DNA of 64,000 bases, taken from an uncultured Erythrobacter sp. Its GTDB lineage: Bacteria; Pseudomonadota; Alphaproteobacteria; Sphingomonadales; Sphingomonadaceae. This document shows positions 11,021-19,770 of this stretch, piece after piece. Both the position numbers and the translations under genes were made by a program. Within the stretch, counting starts at the first letter, position 1. Each line of letters begins with the position of its first letter. Below the pieces are notes generated by a model that saw nothing but the letters and a program-made list of their open reading frames with translations, ran no database searches and was not told the origin of the DNA. The DNA lies in the NCBI GenBank assembly GCA_947503275.1, contig CANNCZ010000001.1:496001-560000 (forward strand), read 5' to 3'.

Positions 11021-11887
11021 TTAGAAGGAAAAGTCGAGATTTTTGCCTTCGAAATCCGCTGCGGAATGGCGTGTCGGGACCTGTTGATCTTCATCGCCCC
11101 ACACTTTGTTGACTAAGCGGCCACGCTGAACACCGGGTCGCGCTGCAATCTCGCGCGCCCAGCGGGCAACGTTGGTGTATTCGTCGATCGATAGGAAGGT
11201 TTTCGCCTCATTATAGATCGTGCCTGCAACAAACGGCGCGAGCCATGGGAAATTCGCCATGTCCGCAATCGTGTATTCGTCGCCTGCCAAAAAGCGCGTT
11301 TTGCCAAGCTGCTTGTCCGCAACGTCGAAAATCCGTTTCGCTTCCATCGCATAGCGGTTGATCGGATACTCATATTTCTCCGGTGCATAGGCGTAGAAAT
11401 GGCCAAAGCCGCCGCCGATAAATGGCCCGGTGCCAACCTGCCAGAAAACCCAGCTGAGCACTTCTGCGCGCGCGGCGGGATCGGTTGGAAGGAATGCTCC
11501 GAATTTCTCGGCCAAGTGCACAAGGATCGCGCCAGATTCGAACACGCGGAATTCATTGTCGCCGCTCGCATCAATCAGAGCGGGAATCTTTGAGTTCGGG
11601 TTGATCCCGACAAAGCCGCTGGTGAATTGCTGACCATCGCCAATATTGACGGTGTAGGCGTCGTATTCTGCGCCTTTGTGGCCCAGCTCCAAAAGCTCCT
11701 CCAGCATCACCGTAACCTTCACACCGTTGGGCGTGGCGAGTGAATGCAGCTGAAACGGATTGTTACCGCGCGGCAGGTCTTTGTCCTCACGCGCGCCAGA
11801 GGTTGGGCGGTTGATACTGGCAAAGCGGCCACCGCTTTCCGTGTCAGTGCTCCAAACGGCGGGCGGGGTGTAAGTGGGATCGGCCAT
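11021..11887 (-). CDS. yghU: Glutathione S-transferase, YghU-like
   Basis: A 288-residue thioredoxin-fold transferase of the YghU/GstB nu class, longer than ordinary GSTs because of an N-terminal extension. Visible family features are NPFQLHSLATPNGVKVTVMLEEL, VGINPNSKIPAL (cis-Pro) and a C-terminal helical domain with WVFWQVGTGPFIGGGFGHF. Relatives bind two glutathiones and have disulfide-bond reductase activity. The start is the ATG at 11887 behind GGAG; upstream in-frame codons read out of family. Divergent from nadE across about 200 nt. Confidence 0.9.
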   Translation of the reverse strand: MADPTYTPPAVWSTDTESGGRFASINRPTSGAREDKDLPRGNNPFQLHSLATPNGVKVTVMLEELLELGHKGAEYDAYTVNIGDGQQFTSGFVGINPNSKIPALIDASGDNEFRVFESGAILVHLAEKFGAFLPTDPAARAEVLSWVFWQVGTGPFIGGGFGHFYAYAPEKYEYPINRYAMEAKRIFDVADKQLGKTRFLAGDEYTIADMANFPWLAPFVAGTIYNEAKTFLSIDEYTNVARWAREIAARPGVQRGRLVNKVWGDEDQQVPTRHSAADFEGKNLDFSF

Positions 11888-12083
11888 GATATGTGCTCCA
11901 TTGATGGGGAGATGATGTTTGACGAAAGAATTGGCCTCTTCACTGGCCAAGCGCAATGGCAAGTGCGCAAGCTTTCGCTGTTAGGCGCAAAAGACATCCT
12001 ATGCCGAGCAGTGAGGTGCGACTAGGAAGCGCGGTTTTTTCCCGCTAGAGCGTGGCGCGAGCAACAGCCGGAGCCTTTCGCGG

Positions 12084-14153
12084 ATGAGCGACACTTCACA
12101 TCCCTTTTACGACATGCACGCCCATGGATTTGTCCGTGTGGCGACCGCGACGCCGTGCCACCGCACCGCAGATGTTGCGTTTAACACGCGCGGCATTCTG
12201 TCAGAGGCGCAGAAGGGACACGATCAAAACGTTGACCTGATCGTCTATCCAGAACTGTGCGTGTCATCCTATGCGATTGACGATCTGCATTTGCAGAACG
12301 CGATGCTGGATGCGAGCGAGGCCGCGATTGGTGAGATTGTCGCTGCCAGCGCCGATCTGACGCCGGTTCTGGTGATCGGCGCACCTCTGCGTCGCAATGC
12401 AAAGCTCTACAATTGCGCGATTGTGATTGCGCGCGGCGAATTGCTGGGTGTGATCCCGAAGAGTTATCTGCCCAATTACCGCGAGTTTTATGAAAAGCGG
12501 CACTTTGCGCATGGTCGCAATTGTCAGGATTTGTGGATCGGGGTGAATGGTGAGGAAGTACCGTTTGGCACAGACCTCGTGTTCTCCGCCTCGAACCTGC
12601 CCGGTTTCACATTCGGCGTGGAGATCTGCGAGGATTTCTGGGCTCCCAATCCGCCGGGCACTTTGGCCGCGCTCGCAGGCGCGTTGATCCTGTGCAATCT
12701 CTCCGCATCGCCCATCACAATCGGGCGTGCGGATGATCGCCATTTGCATTGCCGCTCCAGCTCATCGCGCTCGATCTGCGCCTATGTCTATTCCGCCAGC
12801 GGGCATGGCGAGAGCACCACCGACCTCGCATGGGATGGGCAGGGCGTGATTTACGAAACGGGGGGATTGCTCGCGGAAAGCACGCGCTTCGACCTCGATC
12901 CTGAATTGTGCGTGGTCGATATCGACACGGATAAGATCGCAGGCGAACGTATGCGCAATCAGACATTTGCCGATGCCGCCGAAGCGCATGACCGGCCAGA
13001 GGATACGTTCCGCCGGATTGTGTTCGATCACGCGGTAGAGGGCGATATCGGCCTGACCCGTCCGGTGCGCCGTTTCCCATTCGTGCCGAACAATCAAAAG
13101 ACGCTGAACGAGGATTGCTACGAGGCGTTCAACATTCAGGTCGACGCTCTGATGCGCCGGATCACCGCGACGCATGCGAAATCGCTGATTATCGGTATTT
13201 CTGGCGGGTTGGACAGCACGCACGCTCTGATCGTGGCGAGCAAGGCCTGCGACCGGCTGGGCATGCCGCGCACTGCCATTCGCGGCTACACGATGCCCGG
13301 CTTTGGCACGTCGGATGATACCAAATCCAATGCGTGGCAATTGATGGAAGCGTTCGGCATCACCGCCGAGGAAATCGACATCAAACCCGCCGCCAGCCGG
13401 ATGTTGGAGGATATGGGGCATCCCTTCGCGAAGGGTGAGCCAGTTTATGATGTGACCTTTGAGAATGTCCAAGCGGGCCTGCGCACCGATTACCTGTTCC
13501 GCCTTGCGGGCCAGCATTCGGGCTTTGTCGTGGGCACGGGCGACCTGTCCGAACTCGCGCTGGGTTGGTGCACCTATGGCGTGGGCGATCATATGAGCCA
13601 TTATGGCGTCAATTCAGGCGTGCCAAAGACGCTGATCCGGTATCTTATCCGCTGGACGGTGGAGACCGAACAATTCAGCGCGGTTTGCGGTAAGATCCTG
13701 ATGGCGGTCTATGACACTGTGATCTCGCCAGAGCTTGTCCCCGCAGGCGAAGATGGCGCGATCCAGAACACTGAGGAGCAGGTCGGGCCGTATGAGTTGA
13801 ACGATTTCTTCCTCCACCACACGATCCGATATGGTCAGCGTCCAGGCAAAATCGCCTTCCTCGCATGGCATGCATGGCGCGATGCGGCGGCGGGTGAATG
13901 GCCCGCCGGTTTTCCCGAAGCGCGCAAGAACCAGTATGACCTCGGCGCGGTTGCGGGCTGGTTGGAGCTGTTCCTCAAACGCTTCTTTGGCTTCTCGCAA
14001 TTCAAACGCAGCGCCATGCCCAACGGACCCAAGGTCAGCTCGCAAGGTGCGTTGTCACCACGCGGCGATTGGCGCGCGCCGTCCGATGCCTCCGCGGATG
14101 TATGGGTGGCGCAGTTGGCTGAAGCTTTGCCAGACGGCACGCTTCCGAAATAA
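12084..14153 (+). CDS. nadE: Glutamine-dependent NAD(+) synthetase
   Basis: A 689-residue fusion of an N-terminal nitrilase-type glutaminase and a C-terminal NAD synthetase. The glutaminase shows E in VYPELCVSSY, K in IPKSYLPNYREFYE and the nucleophile C182 in GVEICEDFWAP. The ATP-pyrophosphatase loop is S373-G-G-L-D-S378. The enzyme amidates nicotinate adenine dinucleotide to NAD+, using ammonia channelled from glutamine. Length and order fit the long bacterial/eukaryotic type. No other NAD genes are adjacent. A bidirectional hairpin terminator follows directly. Confidence 0.96.
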   Translation: MSDTSHPFYDMHAHGFVRVATATPCHRTADVAFNTRGILSEAQKGHDQNVDLIVYPELCVSSYAIDDLHLQNAMLDASEAAIGEIVAASADLTPVLVIGAPLRRNAKLYNCAIVIARGELLGVIPKSYLPNYREFYEKRHFAHGRNCQDLWIGVNGEEVPFGTDLVFSASNLPGFTFGVEICEDFWAPNPPGTLAALAGALILCNLSASPITIGRADDRHLHCRSSSSRSICAYVYSASGHGESTTDLAWDGQGVIYETGGLLAESTRFDLDPELCVVDIDTDKIAGERMRNQTFADAAEAHDRPEDTFRRIVFDHAVEGDIGLTRPVRRFPFVPNNQKTLNEDCYEAFNIQVDALMRRITATHAKSLIIGISGGLDSTHALIVASKACDRLGMPRTAIRGYTMPGFGTSDDTKSNAWQLMEAFGITAEEIDIKPAASRMLEDMGHPFAKGEPVYDVTFENVQAGLRTDYLFRLAGQHSGFVVGTGDLSELALGWCTYGVGDHMSHYGVNSGVPKTLIRYLIRWTVETEQFSAVCGKILMAVYDTVISPELVPAGEDGAIQNTEEQVGPYELNDFFLHHTIRYGQRPGKIAFLAWHAWRDAAAGEWPAGFPEARKNQYDLGAVAGWLELFLKRFFGFSQFKRSAMPNGPKVSSQGALSPRGDWRAPSDASADVWVAQLAEALPDGTLPK

Positions 14154-14155
14154 AA

Positions 14156-14187
14156 TGGCCGGAGCGTCCGTTTGAACACTCCGGCCA
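14156..14187. terminator. Bidirectional terminator between nadE and doxX
   Basis: A perfect 9-bp stem TGGCCGGAG/CTCCGGCCA overlaps the end of nadE. An A-run lies on its left, which is a T-run for the minus-strand doxX transcript, so it best serves the pirin-azoR-doxX operon while also limiting nadE read-through. Confidence 0.75.
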
Positions 14188-14226
14188 ATTCGCGAGCCAT
14201 TTGAGTTTGGGTGAGAAAGACTGACC

Positions 14227-14655
14227 CTATTTACGGTCGATTGAGTAACCACCCGGCCCGAATGCGGCGACAGCGAACATTCCGCCAGCGATGGCGAGGT
14301 TCTTAAGGAACAGGGTCATCTCGATCTGCTGCGAAAAGTCGTTGTGGAAGATCACAGCGGTCAGGACCGTGAACACTCCAAGTGCAGCGGCGGCCGAGCG
14401 CGCTTTGAACCCAACGGCCAGCATCAGCCCGCCGATCACTTCAAGCGCCACGGTGCCGAAATAGACCACTTCGGGAAGCGGCAGGCCAACCGACGCGATG
14501 TAGCCAACGGTCCCCTCCATGCTGGTAGCTTTATTGAAGCCGGCGAGGATGAAGAGCGCGGCAAGTAGAAGCCGTCCAACAAGCGCCAATGTATTCTGCG
14601 ATGCGTTTGATGAGGCATTTGAGATGGCTGCGGTATCCTGAGTAAGAGTGTTCAT
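14227..14655 (-). CDS. DoxX family membrane protein
   Basis: A 142-residue protein with four predicted membrane segments, GRLLLAALFILAGFNK being the first and the DoxX hallmark. The ATG at 14655 is preceded by GAGGAGAA. Last gene of a probable pirin-azoR-doxX operon. DoxX-like proteins in bacteria are linked to thiol or redox stress and quinone biology, but biochemical roles are mostly unproven; the redox-enzyme neighbours fit that theme. Confidence 0.85.
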   Translation of the reverse strand: MNTLTQDTAAISNASSNASQNTLALVGRLLLAALFILAGFNKATSMEGTVGYIASVGLPLPEVVYFGTVALEVIGGLMLAVGFKARSAAAALGVFTVLTAVIFHNDFSQQIEMTLFLKNLAIAGGMFAVAAFGPGGYSIDRK

Positions 14656-14694
14656 CTGAGTTCTCCTCAAAAATGAGTTTGGTCTGCGCGGTGA

Positions 14695-15288
14695 CTACGC
14701 GGCGATTGCTTTTGCTTTATCATGTGCGGCGGCGATCTTGGCTTCGCCGTCACCACCCATAATTCCGTCGGCGGCGATTACCTCTACATCTTTGATGCCG
14801 AGAAAGCCGAGGAAAAAGGTAAGCCAGCTCGACATGAAATCCATGTCTGAGCCGACCGGCGTGCCGCCCGATGCGACGGTGATATACGCTTTCTTGCCCT
14901 CAAGCAGACCAGCAGGGCCGTTGGGTGTGTATTGGAACGTCGTCCCAGCGCGCGCCACCAAATCGGCCCATGCTTTGAGCGATGCAGGAACGCCGAAATT
15001 GTAGATCGGTGAGCTGACTACAATTGTGTCGGCTGCCATCAGTTCTGCGATCAAAGTGTCGGCAATCGCGGCAAGTTCGGCTTGTTCCGGGGTGCGTTCT
15101 GATGCCGGAGTGAGGTTTGCGGCAAATCGGTCCTCGCTCACGAAAGGCAGATCATTTGCGCTCAGATCGCGGGTGGTCAGCGTCCCTTGCGATTTTGCGG
15201 CAAGTGTCTCGACAAGAGTGTTGCCAATCGCGGTTGAAACGCTGTCGTCGTTGCGGATGCTGGCGGTGATATGAAGGATATTGGACAT
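14695..15288 (-). CDS. azoR: FMN-dependent NADH-azoreductase / quinone reductase
   Basis: A 197-residue flavodoxin-fold enzyme. Visible motifs include ILHITASIRNDDSVS (FMN phosphate loop), SSPIYNFGVPASLKAWADLVARAGTTF, the very typical AzoR core, and ITVASGGTP. Such enzymes use NADH to reduce azo dyes and, physiologically, quinones by two electrons, protecting against quinone stress. AGGAGAATTTCC precedes the ATG. It lies between the pirin and doxX genes on the same strand; a strong hairpin sits in the pirin-azoR spacer. Confidence 0.92.
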   Translation of the reverse strand: MSNILHITASIRNDDSVSTAIGNTLVETLAAKSQGTLTTRDLSANDLPFVSEDRFAANLTPASERTPEQAELAAIADTLIAELMAADTIVVSSPIYNFGVPASLKAWADLVARAGTTFQYTPNGPAGLLEGKKAYITVASGGTPVGSDMDFMSSWLTFFLGFLGIKDVEVIAADGIMGGDGEAKIAAAHDKAKAIAA

Positions 15289-15312
15289 GGAAATTCTCCT
15301 AGAATGAAGGGT

Positions 15313-15351
15313 GGGGCCGACCGTGGGGGGAGTGGGGATACGGTCGGCCCC
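15313..15351 (-). other. Intercistronic hairpin between pirin and azoR genes
   Basis: A perfect 12-bp inverted repeat GGGGCCGACCGT/ACGGTCGGCCCC with a G-rich 15-nt loop fills the 71-nt spacer. There is no T-run, so it is more likely an mRNA stability or processing element than a terminator, setting unequal expression of the operon genes. Confidence 0.55.
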
Positions 15352-15359
15352 GAGGGGGA

Positions 15360-16076
15360 TTAGGCAGCGTCAACCAAGACAATCTCACTGTCTTCGATGG
15401 CGGTGATGGTCACGCTTTCTTGCTGAGTTATGGCGACACCATCTCGGGCATTGGCCTCGACATCCTCAATCTGAATCTTGCCCGTGGCAGGTACTAGATA
15501 GAGATGCCGTCCAGCGTCACGCGGTGTGTAGGTCACGCTCTCACCCGCTTTGATGGTTGCGCCAAGGACGCTTGCATCGGTGCGAATGGGCAGGGCGTCA
15601 TCGTCATTTGCCCCTTGGGCAGAGGAAAGGCCGCTGGCGAGGGTCACGAACGCCCCGGCGCGATCACCTTTCGGAAAGGCGCGCGCGCCCCAGCTTGGCT
15701 TACCACCGCGCGTTTCCGGAATGATCCAGATTTGGAAGATCTGCGTGTCTTCGTCTTCGCGGTTATATTCCGAGTGTTGGATGCCGCTGCCGGCGCTCAT
15801 TACCTGAACATCACCCGCTTCAGTCCGACCTTCATTGCCCTGATTATCGCGGTGAGTGATTGCGCCTTTGCGGACGTAGGTAATGATTTCCATATCGTTG
15901 TGGGGATGCGGAGGGAAGCCTGTGCCCGGTGCGATTGTGTCATCATTCCAGACTCTTAGCGAACCCCAATTCATCCGAGCGGGATCTTGGTATCCACCAA
16001 AGGCAAAGTGATGATGTGCATCCAACCAACCGTGATTGGCAGCACCCAGAGTGTTAAAGGGACGAAAATCGATCAT
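15360..16076 (-). CDS. Pirin family protein (cupin, possible quercetinase)
   Basis: A 238-residue bicupin of the YhaK/pirin family. The N-terminal cupin carries the metal site: FPPHPHNDMEIITY (two His), GAITHRDN and GSGIQHSEYN (His and Glu). Family members bind iron or similar metals, and some oxidise quercetin. CAGGAGAG precedes the ATG. First gene of the azoR-doxX operon and divergent from a LysR gene across 126 nt, a standard layout for LysR control by a small redox or phenolic signal. Confidence 0.9.
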   Translation of the reverse strand: MIDFRPFNTLGAANHGWLDAHHHFAFGGYQDPARMNWGSLRVWNDDTIAPGTGFPPHPHNDMEIITYVRKGAITHRDNQGNEGRTEAGDVQVMSAGSGIQHSEYNREDEDTQIFQIWIIPETRGGKPSWGARAFPKGDRAGAFVTLASGLSSAQGANDDDALPIRTDASVLGATIKAGESVTYTPRDAGRHLYLVPATGKIQIEDVEANARDGVAITQQESVTITAIEDSEIVLVDAA

Positions 16077-16202
16077 GGTAACTCTCCTGCTGTTGGAGCG
16101 GTCCGAGAAGGAAGCTTGCTCCGTTGAAACAAGAGATAGGCGGGATTGTATGATGGTATAAGTGCGATTAAACTTGCCAAGATGTTCTGATTATCCGAAT
16201 AT

Positions 16203-17102
16203 ATGAAAATGAAACTCGGCGACCCAACTCTTGACCAATTGCGCATCTTTCTCGCCGTGGTGGAGGAGGGTAGCTTTGGCGGAGCGGCGCGTCGGATGGA
16301 CCGTGCGGTATCCGCCATCAGCTATGGCGTCGCGCAATTGGAGGCGCAGCTCGCCGTGACCGTGTTTGAGCGCGAGGGGTCACGCAAACCCACTTTGACC
16401 GATGCGGGTGAGGGGCTGTTGGCAGAGGCACGCAGCGTCACTGACCGCCTCGATGCGCTGCTGGCCAAAGCGCAAAGCCTGCATGCGGGGTTGGAAAGCT
16501 CGATTGGTCTGGTGATTGATGTGATGGTGCCCGGCGAGGTGACAGCGCGCGTCCTCCGCGATTTTCGCAATACGTTTCCGACTATCGCTTTGCGCCTAAG
16601 GGTTGAAGGGTTGGGCGCAGTCGCCGCGTGTTTGATTGAGGAAGACGCGCAGCTTGCAATCGGCGGGCCAGCAATCGACGACGCCCCGGACTTGGAACGG
16701 CAGGCTATCGGCAATATCGAGCTAATCCCCGTGGCCGCCCCGGATCACCCGCTCGCAAAGCCGAAGATCAAGCCGGGGAGCAGCCGAGAGCATTTGCAAT
16801 TGGTCCTGTCAGACCGGTCGACGCGCACACAAGGGCGCGAGTTCTCGGTGCTCAGTCCACTCACATGGCGGCTGGGTGATTTGGGAGCGAAGCATTCGCT
16901 TTTGAAAGAGGGGTTGGGCTGGGGCAATATGCCGCGCCATATGGTGGCGGATGATCTGGCAGATGGGCGATTGGTGGAGCTGGATTTGCCCGAAAAGCCG
17001 GGTGACACTTACACGCTATCTGCCCTGTGGCGGCGCAACACGCGGCTTGGACCAGCGACGCATTGGCTGATTGATGCCTTCTTCGATGAATTGAGCGCTT
17101 AG
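16203..17102 (+). CDS. LysR-type transcriptional regulator, divergent from pirin operon
   Basis: A 299-residue regulator with an N-terminal winged helix (LDQLRIFLAVVEEGSFGGAARRMDRAVSAISYGVAQLE) and a periplasmic-binding-like effector domain. It reads away from the pirin-azoR-doxX operon, so it most likely controls that operon and itself from the shared 126-bp spacer. There are two adjacent ATGs (16203, 16209) and no clear ribosome site. Its stop overlaps by 4 nt the stop of a convergent gene. Confidence 0.9.
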   Translation: MKMKLGDPTLDQLRIFLAVVEEGSFGGAARRMDRAVSAISYGVAQLEAQLAVTVFEREGSRKPTLTDAGEGLLAEARSVTDRLDALLAKAQSLHAGLESSIGLVIDVMVPGEVTARVLRDFRNTFPTIALRLRVEGLGAVAACLIEEDAQLAIGGPAIDDAPDLERQAIGNIELIPVAAPDHPLAKPKIKPGSSREHLQLVLSDRSTRTQGREFSVLSPLTWRLGDLGAKHSLLKEGLGWGNMPRHMVADDLADGRLVELDLPEKPGDTYTLSALWRRNTRLGPATHWLIDAFFDELSA

Positions 17103-17476
17103 TCGCGCAGCCAGTCTTGAGCAGTGCTTAGATCATCAAAGTACTCGACCGTCACACCTGCGCTAAGACGACGATACTGGATTTTCACCAATGCCGACGC
17201 TCCGACGACAGCAAGCCGCTTGAGTCCAAATTTTTGCGACATCAATAAATGATCGCGAATAGCATCACCGCTCGCGCGGTCCTGCGGTACGAAGTCGGTG
17301 AAATCGACCAAAGCGTAGATCGGCTTGCGGTTCTTCACCAATGGCAAGCAGGCCTCGTTCACCGCCTCAAAATAGGTCTGAAGCGTCTCGACATTCCAAA
17401 AGCCGCCAATCCTTGAGTGCACCTCGCAGTGCTGCTCATAGAAGGTGATGTCATGAAAGGGGGCCAGTGTTTCCAT
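17099..17476 (-). CDS. Conserved hypothetical, STAS/SpoIIAA-like fold suspected
   Basis: A 125-residue soluble protein that I do not recognise firmly. The alternating strand/helix pattern (ITFYEQHCEVHSRI, IYALVDFTDF, LKRLAVVGASALVKIQ, VTVEYFDDLSTAQDWL) resembles the small SpoIIAA/STAS-like proteins common in Alphaproteobacteria. There is no signal peptide or membrane segment. It overlaps the convergent LysR gene by 4 nt. Role unknown. Confidence 0.7.
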   Translation of the reverse strand: METLAPFHDITFYEQHCEVHSRIGGFWNVETLQTYFEAVNEACLPLVKNRKPIYALVDFTDFVPQDRASGDAIRDHLLMSQKFGLKRLAVVGASALVKIQYRRLSAGVTVEYFDDLSTAQDWLRD

Positions 17477-17688
17477 CCCCCCGGTCTAACCAATAATGGT
17501 GAAGACGAGGTAAATGGATATCCAATTTTGCAGCGTGATGGCTAAGCGAGGGCGCAACTACGCTCGCGGTCAGACGAGTGCGGTGCTCACGCGCGTGACA
17601 GAATAGGTCGGGGACAGGCTCTTCATGCTGAATGCCTTCCCAAACGGTCTTTAGATTCGGGTTGGTCGTGGTTCTAGTGTCCGGCGCT

Positions 17689-18354
17689 TCAGCCGGGACC
17701 AAACACTGTGATGTCATCGCCCGATTTCCACGGCTGGAATTTGGGCATAATCGCGGCGAACAGATCGGAGGCGAGATGCGCCTCCAGCCAAAGGTGGAGG
17801 TGCGGAAGGCCCTGTGCGTCAAACCATTCGCGGTCTGTGTTGGCGAATTGGCGGACGAACGGGAACAGCGCAATATCGGCAAGGGTCCGATGATCGCCGC
17901 ACAGATGATCGTTATCAGCCAGCCGTGTGTCGAGTTCTTGCAGGAATGCCAGCCCGTGAGCGCGATGATCCAACCGGAACGTGTCTTCATCGCCGCTCGC
18001 TTCATCGGGATAGCGGGTGGGATATTTGTAGCGGTCTAGGTGGCGTTTGAACGGGCCATCATTGCGCGCGATCAACGCCGTGTCATCGCCCTTTAGCCAC
18101 CCTTCGGGATCGTTTTGCGACAACGCCCAGCGCATGATTGCTATGCTTTCATCAATCACAGTTTCATTGGGGCCATCGGGCAGGACCATCACCGGGACGG
18201 TCGCTTTGGCAGAAGCCTCGGCCAATTCAGGCGGTTTGTCCGCCAGCTTTACCTCGCGCAGTTCCACCGTGATCGCTGTGATCCAAAGGGCCATCCGCGC
18301 ACGCATCGCATACGGACAACGGCGAAAGGAATAGAGGGTGGGACGCTGGCTCAT
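17689..18354 (-). CDS. Glutathione S-transferase family protein
   Basis: A 221-residue GST. The thioredoxin domain begins PTLYSFRRCPYAMRARMAL with a CPYA active-site-like motif, then KATVPVMVLPDG (cis-Pro), followed by an alpha-helical C-domain. The start is the ATG at 18354, 2 nt after the trhO stop, rather than an upstream TTG that overlaps trhO; the pair is clearly coupled. The glutaredoxin-like CPYA suggests a thiol-transfer role. It is the last gene of the ilvE-trhO minus-strand series. Confidence 0.87.
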   Translation of the reverse strand: MSQRPTLYSFRRCPYAMRARMALWITAITVELREVKLADKPPELAEASAKATVPVMVLPDGPNETVIDESIAIMRWALSQNDPEGWLKGDDTALIARNDGPFKRHLDRYKYPTRYPDEASGDEDTFRLDHRAHGLAFLQELDTRLADNDHLCGDHRTLADIALFPFVRQFANTDREWFDAQGLPHLHLWLEAHLASDLFAAIMPKFQPWKSGDDITVFGPG

Positions 18355-18356
18355 GA

Positions 18357-19379
18357 TCAATCTTCGTCAGAACCTTGCAAGAGACCCTTGGGGAAATTGG
18401 CTTCCCACGACCCGGTTGGCAGGTTCGGATTATCAGGTTCTGCTCGATCCAAGCTAGCGCCCACATGCGCTTCCCCGCGCTTTTTCGCGAGCTGCTGCTG
18501 TTTCTGTCGCTCGGCATAGCGGGCGCGTTGGGCCTCATCGCGCGCGTCGATGCAATGCGGGCAAGAGACACCGGGCGCGTAATCGGGGGACGCCATTTCC
18601 TCTTCACTCAATGGCATGCGGCAAGCAAAACACTGACCGTAGGAGCCGACTTCAAGGCCATGTTTCACCGATACGCGCTGATCGAACACGAAGCATTCGC
18701 CGTCGTAAAGGCTTTCGTCTTCGGGCACGGTTTCGAGGTACTTGAGGATGCCGCCTTTCAAATGAAAGACATCCTCAATCCCCTCAGAGCGCAGGAAGCT
18801 GGTCGATTTCTCACACCGAATGCCACCGGTGCAGAACATTGCGACCTTCTTTTTGCCTTCGAGCAGTTCGTCGCGATGTTCGCGAAACCATGCGGGGAAA
18901 TCGCGAAAGCTCGGTGTCTTGGGATCAATCGCCCCTTCGAAAGATCCGATGGCGACTTCATAATCATTGCGCGTGTCGATCACGAGCGTGTCGGGATCGG
19001 ATATAAGTGCGTTCCAATCCTGCGGCGCGACATAGCGCCCGACGCTGGCCGTGGGATCAATGCCCGGTTGCCCCATGGTGACGATCTCGCGTTTGAGACG
19101 GACTTTCATGCGGTTGAATGGGCGCTCATCTGCATGGGAGAATTTGACGTCAAATTCCGCGCAACCGGGCAGGGCACGAATGTGGCTCAGCACTTGTTCG
19201 ACGCCCTCGTGCGATCCGGCGATGGTTCCGTTGATGCCCTCAGGCGCAAGCAGGATGGTGCCGCAACTCCCCGCCTCTTCGCACACGGCTTGCAAAGGTG
19301 CCTGTAACGCCGCGTGATCGTCAAACGGGGCGAAGCAATAGAGCGCGGCGACTTGGATGGATGGTTCGTTTTTCGGCAT
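18357..19379 (-). CDS. trhO: tRNA uridine(34) hydroxylase TrhO (rhodanese-like)
   Basis: A 340-residue YceA/TrhO protein. It has an N-terminal acylphosphatase-like domain ([11 protein letters not shown]), a central rhodanese domain ([19 protein letters not shown]) with catalytic C183 in [12 protein letters not shown], and a C-terminal Cys-rich tail ([12 protein letters not shown], then VSCPHC). TrhO makes 5-hydroxyuridine at the tRNA wobble position independently of prephenate. The C-tail is longer than in E. coli, as in other alphaproteobacteria. It sits between a small membrane protein gene and a GST gene on the same strand. Confidence 0.92.
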   Translation of the reverse strand: MPKNEPSIQVAALYCFAPFDDHAALQAPLQAVCEEAGSCGTILLAPEGINGTIAGSHEGVEQVLSHIRALPGCAEFDVKFSHADERPFNRMKVRLKREIVTMGQPGIDPTASVGRYVAPQDWNALISDPDTLVIDTRNDYEVAIGSFEGAIDPKTPSFRDFPAWFREHRDELLEGKKKVAMFCTGGIRCEKSTSFLRSEGIEDVFHLKGGILKYLETVPEDESLYDGECFVFDQRVSVKHGLEVGSYGQCFACRMPLSEEEMASPDYAPGVSCPHCIDARDEAQRARYAERQKQQQLAKKRGEAHVGASLDRAEPDNPNLPTGSWEANFPKGLLQGSDED

Positions 19380-19395
19380 AGTGGTGTTTTCAAAG

Positions 19396-19770
19396 TCAAA
19401 AAATCTCGGCCTGCTGGTCTGTCAGCATTTGAACATATAGCGCGAAGTCCTCGCTCTTCGCCTGTTCCATGACGCAATGGATAGCGAGATCGTTTTCCGG
19501 GACAATCTTGATGAGCGAATACGGCACTCCATCGACACCATTTGAGGGCTTGATGAAGAACTCCTTCGCTCCGCAATCTCGGAGCAATTCGCCGCTCGTC
19601 GACGCGATCTCTTCGATCCTCTCAATCTCTCCTTCCTTGTAAGGTCGCTCCGACACTGAGAGGTATGGGACCTTCTCGTCAGATCCCGAAATGAACCATC
19701 GCGGTAGAAGGACTGCGAACGAGGTTACCGCCACTCCAAGGGCGAACCAGACGAGTTTCTGACGCCTCAA
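19396..19770 (-). CDS. Small membrane-anchored hypothetical protein
   Basis: A 124-residue protein with one N-terminal membrane helix ([21 protein letters not shown]) and a charged C-terminal domain containing two cysteines ([20 protein letters not shown]). The start overlaps the ilvE stop by 4 nt (ATGA-type), so it is translationally coupled to ilvE. I recognise no family. Topology suggests a periplasmic domain with a possible disulfide. Confidence 0.7.
   Translation of the reverse strand: MRRQKLVWFALGVAVTSFAVLLPRWFISGSDEKVPYLSVSERPYKEGEIERIEEIASTSGELLRDCGAKEFFIKPSNGVDGVPYSLIKIVPENDLAIHCVMEQAKSEDFALYVQMLTDQQAEIF

Noticed and set aside
17451-18005. 184-codon frame opposite the GST gene end
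   Set aside because: Same strand, different frame, rich in Arg/Ser/Pro as expected for a shadow of the GST gene.
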